From NCBI GenBank assembly GCA_051880035.1, contig JBJENE010000059.1:1-26468 (forward strand): a stretch of DNA of 26,468 bases, given 5' to 3'. Below the pieces are notes generated by a model that saw nothing but the letters and a program-made list of their open reading frames with translations, searched no databases and was not told the origin of the DNA. Source of the stretch: Eshraghiella sp051880035. Lineage in GTDB: Bacteria; Bacillota; Clostridia; Lachnospirales; Lachnospiraceae. The position numbers and the translations under genes are program-made. Below are positions 16,278 to 24,836 of the stretch, one piece after another (the first letter of the stretch is position 1; each line of letters starts with the position of its first letter).

Positions 16278-19106
16278 ATGTTAAAAAATGAAGATTATTC
16301 CGTAAACAAATACATAAAGATACTTTTTTATGCAATCTTTGCAGTAATACTGGTTGGGTTTGTCTGCATACAGTTTTTCTATCCTTCTGAGCGCGACGAG
16401 GAGACTTTACATGAAAATCTGACATACAATGGCGAACTTGTCTGGGAAAAGCAGGACGGACAGAAAGAGACGATAGAAGCTCCCGGAAGTTATGATGTAA
16501 CACCGGGGAATGTTATGGTAATCACTTCTGTTATCCCGCAGGACTATGATGAAGAGATTATCTCCATACGCAGTTCACAGCAGGTTGTACGGTTCTACAT
16601 AGACGGAGAACTTAGGGAAGAATATGATACAAAGGATACAAGACCGTTTGGTTCCGATTCGGCAAGCCGCTATATTTTCTGTAAAACTTCCGTAAATGAT
16701 GCCGGTAAAGAACTTAGAATAGAACTTTTATCCAATTCAACAATGTATTCAGGTGTTGTAAATGAAATATTGTGCGGCAACAAAATTGACATCTGGCAAT
16801 ATATATTCAATAAATATTCGGGAAACCTGATTACCGCATTTTTTATTCTGTTTGCAGGTATACTTGCTATAATATTCAGTATTGCACTGAGCATAGCTTA
16901 CAGAACCGAGATTAATTTAAAATATCTCGGATGGTGTATGGTTCTCGGAGCTGTCTGGATGATCGGCGAATCCAAATTACGGCAGGTATTTGTATCGAAT
17001 GCGTCATCACTGGCATCATTATGTTTTATAGTAATTATGCTGTGTCCTGTTCCTGTGCTTCTTTATGTTGACAGTCTGCAGCGCGGAAGATATAGAAAGG
17101 TATTCGAGGTTATTGAATGGATAGCAATAGCAAATCTGGTGATTTCAAGTATTCTGCAGATGGCAGAAGTTGCGGATTATCTGGATTGGCTTTCTGTGGA
17201 TCTTTTTATTCTTGCAGCTACATTTATTACTGTTTTTGTAACCTTCTTTCTGGATTATCGCAAAGGGAAGATTAAAGAGTATCTTCTGATTGTAATAGGT
17301 TTGCTGATAGGAATGCTTGGAGCACTTATTGAATCGGTATCTGTTTATTTTGTTGTAAGTATTTCAGGAGTATTTTTAGGTTTCGGGTTAATTGTGCTGT
17401 TGTTTTTTGCACTTATCAGTACCATAAAAGATATCAGAAAGCTTGAAAACCGCAGACAGCAAAGACTGATTGAAGACCGCAGAAAACAGGCTGAAGCCAT
17501 GTCATTGCAGATGATAAATACATTGTCAACGATGATTGAGGAAAAAAACAAATTCAGCAAGGGGCATTCATCACATGTGGCAGGATATTCCTTTTTAATT
17601 GCCAAGAAGTTAGGATGGAGCGACAGTGATGCTGAGAGTCTTAAAAATGCCGTTTATCTGCATGATATAGGAAATATTGGAATTCCGGATGCAATTCATA
17701 ATAAACCGGGCAGACTTTTGGATGAAGAATACGAAGTTGTAAAGAAACATACGGTTATCGGTGCGGATATTCTTAAAAACATAACATTAATCGAACATGC
17801 CGAAGAGGTCGCAAGGTACCATCATGAACGGTACGACGGTACAGGATATCCTGAAGGGCTGTCAGGTGAGGAAATCCCGGTTTACGCCCGAATAGCTGCC
17901 ATAGCCGAATGCTATGACGCAATGAAATCAAAAAGGCCATACAGGGATGCACTTTCCAAAGAAGAAATAAGAGAAAAGATTCTGCAAAACAGAGGTTCCC
18001 AGTTTGACCCGGAGATTACGGATGCATTTATAAGCCTTTTGGATGAAGATAAATTACAGAATGATGATGTTTCTGATGGACTGATAAAAGATAAAAAACA
18101 TGAGACGGTAGCCAGCGGAACAATGGAAGCCAGCATGTTTATTTCTGATATTATGGACACCATGAAGAGCCTGAATGATTCGGAAAATATTGATTATCTT
18201 ACCGGATTGCCTATGAGAAACATGGGAGAAAGTAAAATCTCCCAGGAGATGTCAGAGCATGCAGGTTGCCTTGTATTTCTTGATATGGATAACCTGAAGA
18301 AAATAAATGATATTTACGGTCACAAGTCGGGAGACAGGGTACTTAAACTGTTAGGAGATACTATCAGGGAGAAGGCTGTGGATTCCTCTGCCTGCAGACT
18401 TGGAGGAGATGAATTCCTGTTTTTTATTAAGGACGATTCAAAAGACGAAGTTTCACGGATTGTAAATAGCATTTTTGATACATTTAACGAGCAGAAAGAT
18501 AAAGATGTTGAAATCAGGGAAGCTTCGCTGTCCGGCGGATTATGTATGAGTGAGATGGGTGACTCTTTTGAAGAATGCTATTCAAAGGCAGATAAGGCCT
18601 TATATTATATAAAGCAGAACGGCAAGAACAGCTTCTCCTTTTATCATCAGATTGAGCAGGATAACCGGAATACCGGTGTAGAAGGCAAGGATTTGGAACA
18701 GATTGCAAGGGCACTTTGTGACAGCGGAAGTTATACAGGGGCGCTGGATCTTGATAACAGGGAATTTTCCAAGATATATGAGTATATGAGCAATCTTGGA
18801 AAGAGATATAAACATACATGCCATCTTGCCATGATTACGATGGAAGTTGTTTCCGATGATACCATGTTTATTGAAAAAATAGAACAGGCATTGGGTTGTA
18901 TGGAAACTGCCGTAAGAATGAATATAAGAAATGTGGATATATGTACACGTTACAGTTCAATGCAGTTTCTGTTAATTCTCATGGAAGCAGGCAAGGATAA
19001 TGTTCCGTTAATAATGAACCGAATTTTTACTCAGTATCAAAAATTATACCCAAGAAATGACTTCCGGCCTCATTATGAATTTATGCCAATGTCTGATAAG
19101 GAATAA
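16278..19106 (+). CDS. Membrane HD-GYP/GGDEF cyclic-di-GMP protein with extra degenerate GGDEF
   Basis: 942 aa from the ATG at 16278 (GGAGA just upstream); a TTG at 16242 in the same frame lacks support. A membrane segment (about 12-31) precedes an external domain (about 32-175), then about seven membrane helices (to about 390), resembling 7TMR-DISM sensors. A short coiled linker leads to an HD-GYP phosphodiesterase with H462-D463 (YLHDIG) and HHE/DGTGYP (515-525). A diguanylate cyclase domain follows with intact GGDEF (709-713); its inhibitory RxxD position reads A-V-D-S, so product inhibition is unlikely. A final ~130 residues keep a GGDEF-like strand pattern but have SSMQF at the signature (893-897). 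It may both make and break c-di-GMP in response to an outside ligand, which is unknown. Confidence 0.9.
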   Translation: MLKNEDYSVNKYIKILFYAIFAVILVGFVCIQFFYPSERDEETLHENLTYNGELVWEKQDGQKETIEAPGSYDVTPGNVMVITSVIPQDYDEEIISIRSSQQVVRFYIDGELREEYDTKDTRPFGSDSASRYIFCKTSVNDAGKELRIELLSNSTMYSGVVNEILCGNKIDIWQYIFNKYSGNLITAFFILFAGILAIIFSIALSIAYRTEINLKYLGWCMVLGAVWMIGESKLRQVFVSNASSLASLCFIVIMLCPVPVLLYVDSLQRGRYRKVFEVIEWIAIANLVISSILQMAEVADYLDWLSVDLFILAATFITVFVTFFLDYRKGKIKEYLLIVIGLLIGMLGALIESVSVYFVVSISGVFLGFGLIVLLFFALISTIKDIRKLENRRQQRLIEDRRKQAEAMSLQMINTLSTMIEEKNKFSKGHSSHVAGYSFLIAKKLGWSDSDAESLKNAVYLHDIGNIGIPDAIHNKPGRLLDEEYEVVKKHTVIGADILKNITLIEHAEEVARYHHERYDGTGYPEGLSGEEIPVYARIAAIAECYDAMKSKRPYRDALSKEEIREKILQNRGSQFDPEITDAFISLLDEDKLQNDDVSDGLIKDKKHETVASGTMEASMFISDIMDTMKSLNDSENIDYLTGLPMRNMGESKISQEMSEHAGCLVFLDMDNLKKINDIYGHKSGDRVLKLLGDTIREKAVDSSACRLGGDEFLFFIKDDSKDEVSRIVNSIFDTFNEQKDKDVEIREASLSGGLCMSEMGDSFEECYSKADKALYYIKQNGKNSFSFYHQIEQDNRNTGVEGKDLEQIARALCDSGSYTGALDLDNREFSKIYEYMSNLGKRYKHTCHLAMITMEVVSDDTMFIEKIEQALGCMETAVRMNIRNVDICTRYSSMQFLLILMEAGKDNVPLIMNRIFTQYQKLYPRNDFRPHYEFMPMSDKE

Positions 19107-19129
19107 ATAATACATAGGAGACAGGTGTT

Positions 19130-20041
19130 ATGACACTTATGCAGTTAAAATATGCAATTGCGGTTGCAGGTGAAAATTCATTAAATGATACAGCCAAAAA
19201 GCTGTTTATTTCCCAGCCGAGCCTTTCCGCTGCAATTCATTCGCTGGAAAAAGAAATCGGAATAGAATTGTTCCGAAGGTCACAGAGCGGGATTAAAATT
19301 ACTCCGGAGGGCGAAGAGTTTATAGGGTATGCCAGACAGGTGGTTGAGCAGTATGATTTACTTGATGCAAGATATATAAGCAAGGAATCGGTAAAAAAGA
19401 AATTCAGTGTTTCAATGCAGCATTACACATTTGCGGTAAAAGCGTTTGCAATGCTTGTAAAGCAGTTTGGCATGGATGAATATGAGTTTGCGGTGCACGA
19501 GACCAAAACTTATGAAGTTATTAATGATGTAAAAAATTACAAAAGTGAAATCGGCATCTTATATCTGAATGATTTTAACAGAAAGGTGTTAACTAAGCTT
19601 TTTGACGAATACGGACTGGAATTTCATGAGCTTATGGAATGCGGAATATATGCGTACATGTCTAAATATCACCCTTTGGCAGGTGAAAAAGAAATTTCTC
19701 TGGAGGATTTAAAAGAGTACCCGTGTCTGTCATTTGAACAGGGAGAATATAATTCATTTTATTTTGCCGAAGAAGTATTAAGTACATATCAGTACAAAAG
19801 GCTGATTAAGGCAAATGACAGAGCAACGCTGCTTAATCTTATGATAGAATTGAACGGTTATACGCTGTGTTCCGGTATAATTTGTGAAGAACTTAACGGA
19901 AGCGATTACTGTGCCGTAAAACTTAAATCCGACGAGAAGATGACGATAGGGTATCTTGCCAGAAAAGGAGCAACAATCAGTGTTCTGGGGCAAAAATATC
20001 TTGAGGAGATTTCCAAATTTAAAGAAAAGGCATTGAAATAA
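19130..20041 (+). CDS. LysR-family transcriptional regulator
   Basis: 303 aa, typical LysR length, with TAGGAG 9 nt before the ATG. The N-terminal winged helix (about 1-60) has the classic pattern: SLNDTAKKLFISQPSLSAAI recognition region, then LEKEIGIELFRR and ITPEGEEF. The rest is the two-lobed effector-binding domain. It follows the c-di-GMP gene by 23 nt with no terminator between, so it is probably co-transcribed with it, and ends in a strong terminator. The next gene on the same strand is a trans-sulfuration enzyme, which makes sulfur amino acid control a fair guess, although LysR regulators are more often divergent from their targets. Confidence 0.92.
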   Translation: MTLMQLKYAIAVAGENSLNDTAKKLFISQPSLSAAIHSLEKEIGIELFRRSQSGIKITPEGEEFIGYARQVVEQYDLLDARYISKESVKKKFSVSMQHYTFAVKAFAMLVKQFGMDEYEFAVHETKTYEVINDVKNYKSEIGILYLNDFNRKVLTKLFDEYGLEFHELMECGIYAYMSKYHPLAGEKEISLEDLKEYPCLSFEQGEYNSFYFAEEVLSTYQYKRLIKANDRATLLNLMIELNGYTLCSGIICEELNGSDYCAVKLKSDEKMTIGYLARKGATISVLGQKYLEEISKFKEKALK

Positions 20042-20046
20042 AATGG

Positions 20047-20089
20047 TTAAGGCTTATAGGATAAACCTATAAGCCTTAATATTTTTTTT
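20047..20089 (+). terminator. Strong intrinsic terminator after the LysR gene
   Basis: A perfect 14-bp stem (TTAAGGCTTATAGG, 20047-20060, with 20066-20079), loop ATAAA, then TATTTTTTTT. It starts 5 nt after the stop codon and separates this unit from the trans-sulfuration operon. Confidence 0.95.
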
Positions 20090-20113
20090 GAATTATCTTA
20101 GAACGGTTATAAA

Positions 20114-20122
20114 TGATAGAAT
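20114..20122 (+). promoter_or_regulatory. Possible extended -10 of the trans-sulfuration operon
   Basis: TGATAGAAT lies about 40 nt before the ribosome site; no clear -35 is present. The short leader (20123-20172) shows neither S-box nor T-box conserved blocks. A loose dyad TTAT-N12-ATAA (20093-20112) just upstream is a possible LysR-type site. A promoter that needs an activator would fit a missing -35. Confidence 0.35.
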
Positions 20123-20172
20123 GTACACAGATAGTAATCCTCTTAATCAGAAGACAATGTAAGGAGAATTGT

Positions 20173-21351
20173 ATGGGTAGAAGTATAATGACAAGATGTG
20201 TGCATTTGGAAGATGAAGAAGCACAAAAAAAACACTATGGTGCGATTAGTTATCCGATTTATCAGACTGCTACATTTGCGCATCCCGGTGTGGGACAAAG
20301 CACGGGATATGACTACAGCAGATTGCAAAACCCTACAAGGGAGCAGCTTGAAAAGACGGTTGCTTCTCTTGAAAACGGAAAAGATGCTTTTGCTTTTTCC
20401 ACCGGCATGTCTGCAATTGCCGCCCTGATGGAACTTTTTAAACCGGGAGACCATATAATTGCGGATGCAGATTTGTACGGAGGAACCATAAGACTTTTTG
20501 ACAATATATCAAAGAAAAACGGAATCACCTTTACAAATATTGACTGCGGAAAAGAAGATATAAGAAAATATATCAATGAAAATACAAAAGCAATTTATAT
20601 TGAGACGCCTACAAATCCAATGATGAATGTTACGGATATTGCATTGTTGGCTAAAATTGCCGGAGAGCATAATCTGCTTTTAATTGTTGATAATACATTT
20701 CTGTCACCGTATTTTCAAAATCCTCTGGATTTGGGAGCGGATATAGTGGTTCACAGCGGAACGAAATATCTTGGAGGGCATAATGATACCCTGGCAGGAT
20801 TTCTGGTAACATCAAGGGAAGACATCAGCGAACAATTAAGATTTAATATAAAAACAACCGGAGCGGGGCTGGCACCGTTTGATTCATGGCTCATCCTCAG
20901 AGGAATAAAGACGCTGGCACTCAGAATGGAAAAAGCGCAAAGCAACGCAATTAAGATAGCCAAATGGCTTGGCAGTGAAAGTTCTGTTAAAAAAGTAATT
21001 TATCCGGGACTTGAAACGCATCCGGGATATGAAATAATGAGGAAGCAAAGCAGAGGTTTTGGAGCCATGCTTACTTTTGTAGTTGAAAGTCCTGAATTTG
21101 CATTATCCGTATTGGAAAAAGTAAAGCTTATTCAGTTTGCGGAAAGTCTTGGCGGGGTGGAAACATTGATTACCTATCCGGTAACCCAGACTCATGCGGA
21201 TGTTCCAAAGGATGTACTTGAGAAAAACGGCATTACCGAGAGCGTACTCAGGTTGTCCGTAGGGATAGAAGACCCAAATGATTTGCTGTTTGAGCTTAAG
21301 GATGTGTTTGAAAGAACTAAGGAGGAGCTTCATCGTGGAAAAAAATCTTGA
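20173..21351 (+). CDS. Trans-sulfuration PLP enzyme (cystathionine gamma-synthase/lyase family)
   Basis: 392 aa from the ATG at 20173 (AAGGAG 6 nt upstream); the frame stays open to 20113 without a ribosome site. It belongs to the Cys/Met metabolism PLP family, fold type I. Visible residues are YDYSRLQNPT for phosphate binding (46-55), D173 in VDNTFLSPY, and the PLP lysine K198 in VVHSGTKYLGGHND. C-terminal SLGGVETLITYP and RLSVGIEDPNDL are diagnostic. The family makes or splits cystathionine or uses O-acetylhomoserine; the sequence does not settle which. The overlap with a PatB/MalY-type C-S lyase suggests a gamma-synthase plus beta-lyase pair making homocysteine from cysteine, as in the B. 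subtilis metI-metC pair, though the alternatives remain. Confidence 0.88.
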   Translation: MGRSIMTRCVHLEDEEAQKKHYGAISYPIYQTATFAHPGVGQSTGYDYSRLQNPTREQLEKTVASLENGKDAFAFSTGMSAIAALMELFKPGDHIIADADLYGGTIRLFDNISKKNGITFTNIDCGKEDIRKYINENTKAIYIETPTNPMMNVTDIALLAKIAGEHNLLLIVDNTFLSPYFQNPLDLGADIVVHSGTKYLGGHNDTLAGFLVTSREDISEQLRFNIKTTGAGLAPFDSWLILRGIKTLALRMEKAQSNAIKIAKWLGSESSVKKVIYPGLETHPGYEIMRKQSRGFGAMLTFVVESPEFALSVLEKVKLIQFAESLGGVETLITYPVTQTHADVPKDVLEKNGITESVLRLSVGIEDPNDLLFELKDVFERTKEELHRGKKS

Positions 21352-22516
21352 TTTTGATACCGTAATTGACAGAAAAAATACAAATTGTCTGAAGTATGAT
21401 TTTGCCGAGAGAAGGGGTATGCCAAAAGATTTGCTTCCTTTGTGGGTTGCCGATATGGATTTTAAAACCTCATCTTATATACAGGATGCGTTGGATAAAC
21501 AAATCCGTCATGGAATTTTCGGGTACAGCGAGTCAAAGGAAGAGTATTTTGAAGCCGTAAGCGGATGGATGAAAAAACATTATGACTGGGCGGTTTCTGA
21601 AAGATGGCTTGTTAAAACGCCGGGAATTGTGTTTGCTCTGGCAATGGCAGTAAAAGCATTTACAAATCCCGGAGATAAAGTTTTAATCCAGATGCCGGTA
21701 TATTATCCGTTCAGGGAAGTGATTGAGGATAACGGCCGTATAGCGGTAAGCAATACCCTGGTGTATAAGGAAGACAATAAATACCATATTGATTTTGAAG
21801 ACTTTGAAGATAAAATAATTGAAAATAACATACATTTATTTTTCCTTTGCAATCCTCATAATCCTGTAGGCAGAGTGTGGACAAAGGAGGAACTTAGCCG
21901 CATCGGAGATATATGTTACAGAAATAAAGTTATTGTTGTGAGTGATGAAATTCATGCGGATTTTGTTTTTCACGGAAAACATCAGGTGTTTTCCCATATA
22001 AAAAAGGAATACGAAGAGATAACAATAACCTGTACATCGCCAAGTAAAACCTTTAATCTGGCAGGACTTCAGATATCCAATATCTTCATACAAAACCCTC
22101 AGTTAAGAAGGGCTTTTCGCAGGGAGATTGACAAGGCAGGCTACAGCCAGCTTAATGTAATGGGATTAGTGGCATGTGAGGCTGCATACAGATACGGTGA
22201 TGAATGGTATAATGCAATGCATTCTTATGTAAAAGCCAATATTGAATTTGCCGGAAAATATGTTAAAGAAAATCTTCCGGGCGTGAAAATGGTAAGTTTG
22301 GAAGGAACATATTTAATTTGGCTGGATTTTAAGGAAACAGGCCTTTCGGATGATGAACTTGAAAAACTGATTATTCATAAGGCAAAACTATGGCTGGACA
22401 GTGGAAAAATTTTCGGAGATTCCGGAAGAGGTTTTCAAAGAATAAACACGGCATGCCCAAGAACAGTATTGGCGGATGCTTTGCTCAGAATAAAAAATGC
22501 ACTTGAAAACAGATAG
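21335..22516 (+). CDS. patB: PatB/MalY-type cystathionine beta-lyase (C-S lyase)
   Basis: 393 aa from a GTG at 21335, which has AAGGAGG 9 nt upstream; the start lies inside the previous gene, with a 17-nt overlap and a frame change, so translation is coupled. Fold-type I aminotransferase-like motifs are present: LPLWVADMDF (34-43), FGYS (62-65), NPHNPVGRVW (173-182, N176), SDEIHADF (203-210, D204) and the PLP lysine K238 in SPSKTFN. SGKIFGDSGRGFQRIN near the end carries the carboxylate-binding Arg. MalY/PatB enzymes split cystathionine to homocysteine, pyruvate and ammonia and can release H2S from cysteine. Family certain; exact substrate inferred from its neighbour. Confidence 0.92.
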   Translation: MEKNLDFDTVIDRKNTNCLKYDFAERRGMPKDLLPLWVADMDFKTSSYIQDALDKQIRHGIFGYSESKEEYFEAVSGWMKKHYDWAVSERWLVKTPGIVFALAMAVKAFTNPGDKVLIQMPVYYPFREVIEDNGRIAVSNTLVYKEDNKYHIDFEDFEDKIIENNIHLFFLCNPHNPVGRVWTKEELSRIGDICYRNKVIVVSDEIHADFVFHGKHQVFSHIKKEYEEITITCTSPSKTFNLAGLQISNIFIQNPQLRRAFRREIDKAGYSQLNVMGLVACEAAYRYGDEWYNAMHSYVKANIEFAGKYVKENLPGVKMVSLEGTYLIWLDFKETGLSDDELEKLIIHKAKLWLDSGKIFGDSGRGFQRINTACPRTVLADALLRIKNALENR

Positions 22517-22578
22517 AAACAATTGTAAACTAAGAAAAAATTCTGAATGTAACCGGATTTGGAAAGGCAGGTTTTGTT

Positions 22579-23124
22579 ATGACAAGAGAAGAAGCATGGG
22601 AGTTGTTGACAGAGTACAATAAAGATGAATTTCATCTGGAGCATGCACAGATTCTGGAACAGACAATGAAATATTTCGCAAATAAGCTGGGATATGGCGA
22701 TGAAGCTGAATTCTGGGGAATAGTAGGTCTTTTACATGATCTGGATTTTGAATTATATCCTGAAGAGCACTGCATTAAGGAACAGCAGATAATGAGGGAC
22801 AGAGGAGTGGATGAAAGAATCATACATGCTACAGCAAGCCATGGATACGGAATTACCGTAGATATAAAGCCTGAACATGAAATGGAAAAGGTTCTGTATG
22901 CGGTCGATGAATTAACGGGCCTTATAGGAGCCGTGGCAATTATGCGGCCGTCAAAAAGTGTACAGGATCTGGAACTTAAATCCGTTAAGAAAAAGTATAA
23001 AACAAAAAATTTTGCGGCGGGATGCTCCAGAGAAGTAATAGAGCGCGGAGCTGCGATGCTCGGATGGGAACTGGATGATTTAATAACACAGACAATAGAG
23101 GCATTGCGGACCTTCAGGGATTAA
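22579..23124 (+). CDS. Small HD-domain phosphohydrolase-like protein
   Basis: 181 aa; AAAGG lies about 11 nt before the ATG, a modest ribosome site. The HD metal-binding pattern is complete: H22 (LEHAQ), H53-D54 (LLHDLDFE), further His at H64, H83 and H88, and D110 (YAVDELTG). The protein is a single HD domain with a short C-terminal helical extension, which is common in Clostridia and of unknown substrate (nucleotide or phosphate ester hydrolysis by family). It lies 62 nt after patB with no terminator seen between, so it is probably the last gene of the trans-sulfuration operon. No sequence feature ties it to sulfur metabolism. Confidence 0.82.
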   Translation: MTREEAWELLTEYNKDEFHLEHAQILEQTMKYFANKLGYGDEAEFWGIVGLLHDLDFELYPEEHCIKEQQIMRDRGVDERIIHATASHGYGITVDIKPEHEMEKVLYAVDELTGLIGAVAIMRPSKSVQDLELKSVKKKYKTKNFAAGCSREVIERGAAMLGWELDDLITQTIEALRTFRD

Positions 23125-23261
23125 CAGAAAACATCCCATCATTCATTCCTTGATTTCCGTAATATCCATTATTCGTTTCGCTGATATTAATAGCATACCA
23201 CTTTCTCTGTTTTGTATTCAAAAAAATGGTTCATAAAAAATGTAAAATCCTTATTTTCTAC

Positions 23262-23288
23262 TTGACTATATATATATATATATATAAT
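23262..23288 (+). promoter_or_regulatory. Promoter with (TA)10 tract filling the -35/-10 spacer
   Basis: TTGACT (23262-23267) and TATAAT (23283-23288) are separated by 15 nt made only of TA repeats. The uninterrupted (TA)10 run spans 23267-23286 and overlaps both hexamers. Gain of one unit gives the optimal 17-nt spacing and gain of two gives 19. An A-rich stretch upstream (23221-23245) may act as an UP element. The rest of the 221-nt gap after the HD gene (23125-23261) holds nothing else I recognise, and no clear terminator. The leader to the surface-protein gene is about 50 nt. Confidence 0.65.
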
Positions 23289-23345
23289 GGATATGAATAA
23301 TTTTATGGTTTCGGCAGAGAATCAAAAGATAACGGAGGTATGGTT

Positions 23346-24755
23346 ATGAAACGAAAAAAAGGAATAAAAGTTTTATGCTTTGGTTTGGTAGCACTGTTTT
23401 TAACAATATGTATCGGCACTAAAAATTATGATGTTTCTGCAGCGGATACATTGGAGTTAAGCAATGGATGCACAATTGAGATTGACAGCATCACACCTAA
23501 AAATGATATAGAGGCATCTGCATACATCTCAGGATTTCTTATTCAAAATGTAGAAGATTGTTACGGCGGTTTTCTTATCTCGGACAATCCCGGTGATTAC
23601 ACCAGCGGTTCTTTATCTGTTATGTGCATCGCCGGCACAGAGACGTACGACAATGTCAAAATAAAATATCGCGAAGAGAATAAGGAAGTTTCAAGGAAAA
23701 TCACAGAGTATGTCGGAGAATTACATGGAACCGAATGCTTTCCTGTTAATGATTTGGATTTGATAGACTATTATAAGAGTGGATGCAAAAGTGACACACA
23801 CAATGCTTTTGCGTATTTCTCCAGCGAATACAAGGAAAGATTCAAGAATACAAACATTTCATTGATTATTGATGTTCGTGCAGGTGATGGCGGAAACTTC
23901 TTTACAGTACTTGCCGGTATAGGTTCATTATATTATGACGGCATAGCTTATGCTGCATCCGAATTTTTAGGAGGAAGCTTAGAAAATGTTATTTATGTTC
24001 CTACCGACACACCGGAAGCTGATCTGATGAAGGTCGCACAAACCAGAATCAATGACTATCTGGGTGATGAAAGTGTACAGATACTGGATGGAGGAAATAC
24101 AGCCGATTTAAATTATTTTGACTATGATGAAACATCATTAGACTTGCCTGAAGGTATTGAAAAATATTATAAATTAAAAATTGATGACAGCGAGTATAAT
24201 ATTCTTATTGTACCGGACAGCTCAAAGATGATTCAGCCTCCGGCAGAGAAAAAGACCGTGGATGCAGCTACAAATATTTCGATTGCCACAACCAGCAAGT
24301 CGGTACCTGTTGATGCAACCATAAAAGCAAGCGCAATAACAAGCGGTCAAGAGTACGAAAAAATAATGGAGAAATTGAATGTTGAAAACAGTCAGTCATT
24401 TGATTTGAAATTATATTCCAATATTAAAGATGAATATATAACAAGTGTTGAAGATGGATATTTTAGTGTTAATATTCCTGTTCCGGATTTTCTTAAAGAC
24501 AAGGAACTTGCAGTTTACTATGTATCTGATGACGGAAAGATAGAGGAATATCCTGTAACAATAAACGGCGATAATGCAGAGTTTAAGACAAATCACTTCA
24601 GTATCTATACCCTTGCAGAAAAGAAGTCGTCCGGTGATGTTGACTCCTCAGATGCAGGAATGGCACCGTTTGTATGCCTGGCAATATTGGCATGTGCGAC
24701 AATTGTTTTAACGGTTGCAGTAAAGACAAAAAGGGAAACAGATTCTCAGAACTAA
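23346..24755 (+). CDS. Secreted, membrane-anchored surface protein of unknown function
   Basis: 469 aa from the ATG at 23346; CGGAGG gives 7-nt spacing to it but only 1 nt to the ATG at 23340. The signal peptide is KRKKGIK plus a hydrophobic core with likely cleavage after VSA (residue 32). About 290 residues of a domain I do not recognise follow (ADTLELSNGCTIEIDS..., with AGDGGNFFTVLAG near the middle). Then comes a beta-rich module (about 335-430) of a kind common in Lachnospiraceae surface proteins, ending VYYVSDDGKIEEYPV...HFSIYTLAEKK. A Ser/Asp-rich linker leads to a C-terminal membrane helix (about 440-460) and a basic tail, with no LPxTG-type sortase motif. It is probably held in the membrane and exposed outside. 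The (TA)10 promoter suggests variable expression. Confidence 0.82.
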   Translation: MKRKKGIKVLCFGLVALFLTICIGTKNYDVSAADTLELSNGCTIEIDSITPKNDIEASAYISGFLIQNVEDCYGGFLISDNPGDYTSGSLSVMCIAGTETYDNVKIKYREENKEVSRKITEYVGELHGTECFPVNDLDLIDYYKSGCKSDTHNAFAYFSSEYKERFKNTNISLIIDVRAGDGGNFFTVLAGIGSLYYDGIAYAASEFLGGSLENVIYVPTDTPEADLMKVAQTRINDYLGDESVQILDGGNTADLNYFDYDETSLDLPEGIEKYYKLKIDDSEYNILIVPDSSKMIQPPAEKKTVDAATNISIATTSKSVPVDATIKASAITSGQEYEKIMEKLNVENSQSFDLKLYSNIKDEYITSVEDGYFSVNIPVPDFLKDKELAVYYVSDDGKIEEYPVTINGDNAEFKTNHFSIYTLAEKKSSGDVDSSDAGMAPFVCLAILACATIVLTVAVKTKRETDSQN

Positions 24756-24779
24756 GTAACGATAATGCAGAATAACTTT

Positions 24780-24808
24780 AAGGGGCTGTAAAAAAACAGC
24801 CCCTTTTT
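24780..24808 (+). terminator. Intrinsic terminator of the surface protein gene
   Basis: A perfect 10-bp GC-rich stem, AAGGGGCTGT (24780-24789) with ACAGCCCCTT (24796-24805), A6 loop, and T run to 24808. It works in the plus direction; the minus strand has no T run after the stem. Confidence 0.95.
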
Positions 24809-24836
24809 CTTATGGGGGAGTTTTTACTGCCCTTTT

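Noticed and set aside
20090..20172. S-box (SAM) or T-box leader before the trans-sulfuration gene
   Set aside because: The leader is only about 50 nt after the likely start and shows none of the conserved S-box or T-box blocks and no terminator ahead of the gene.
23340..23345. Upstream ATG as start of the surface protein
   Set aside because: It lies 1 nt from the GGAGG, too close for initiation; the next ATG at 23346 has 7-nt spacing and begins a normal signal peptide.
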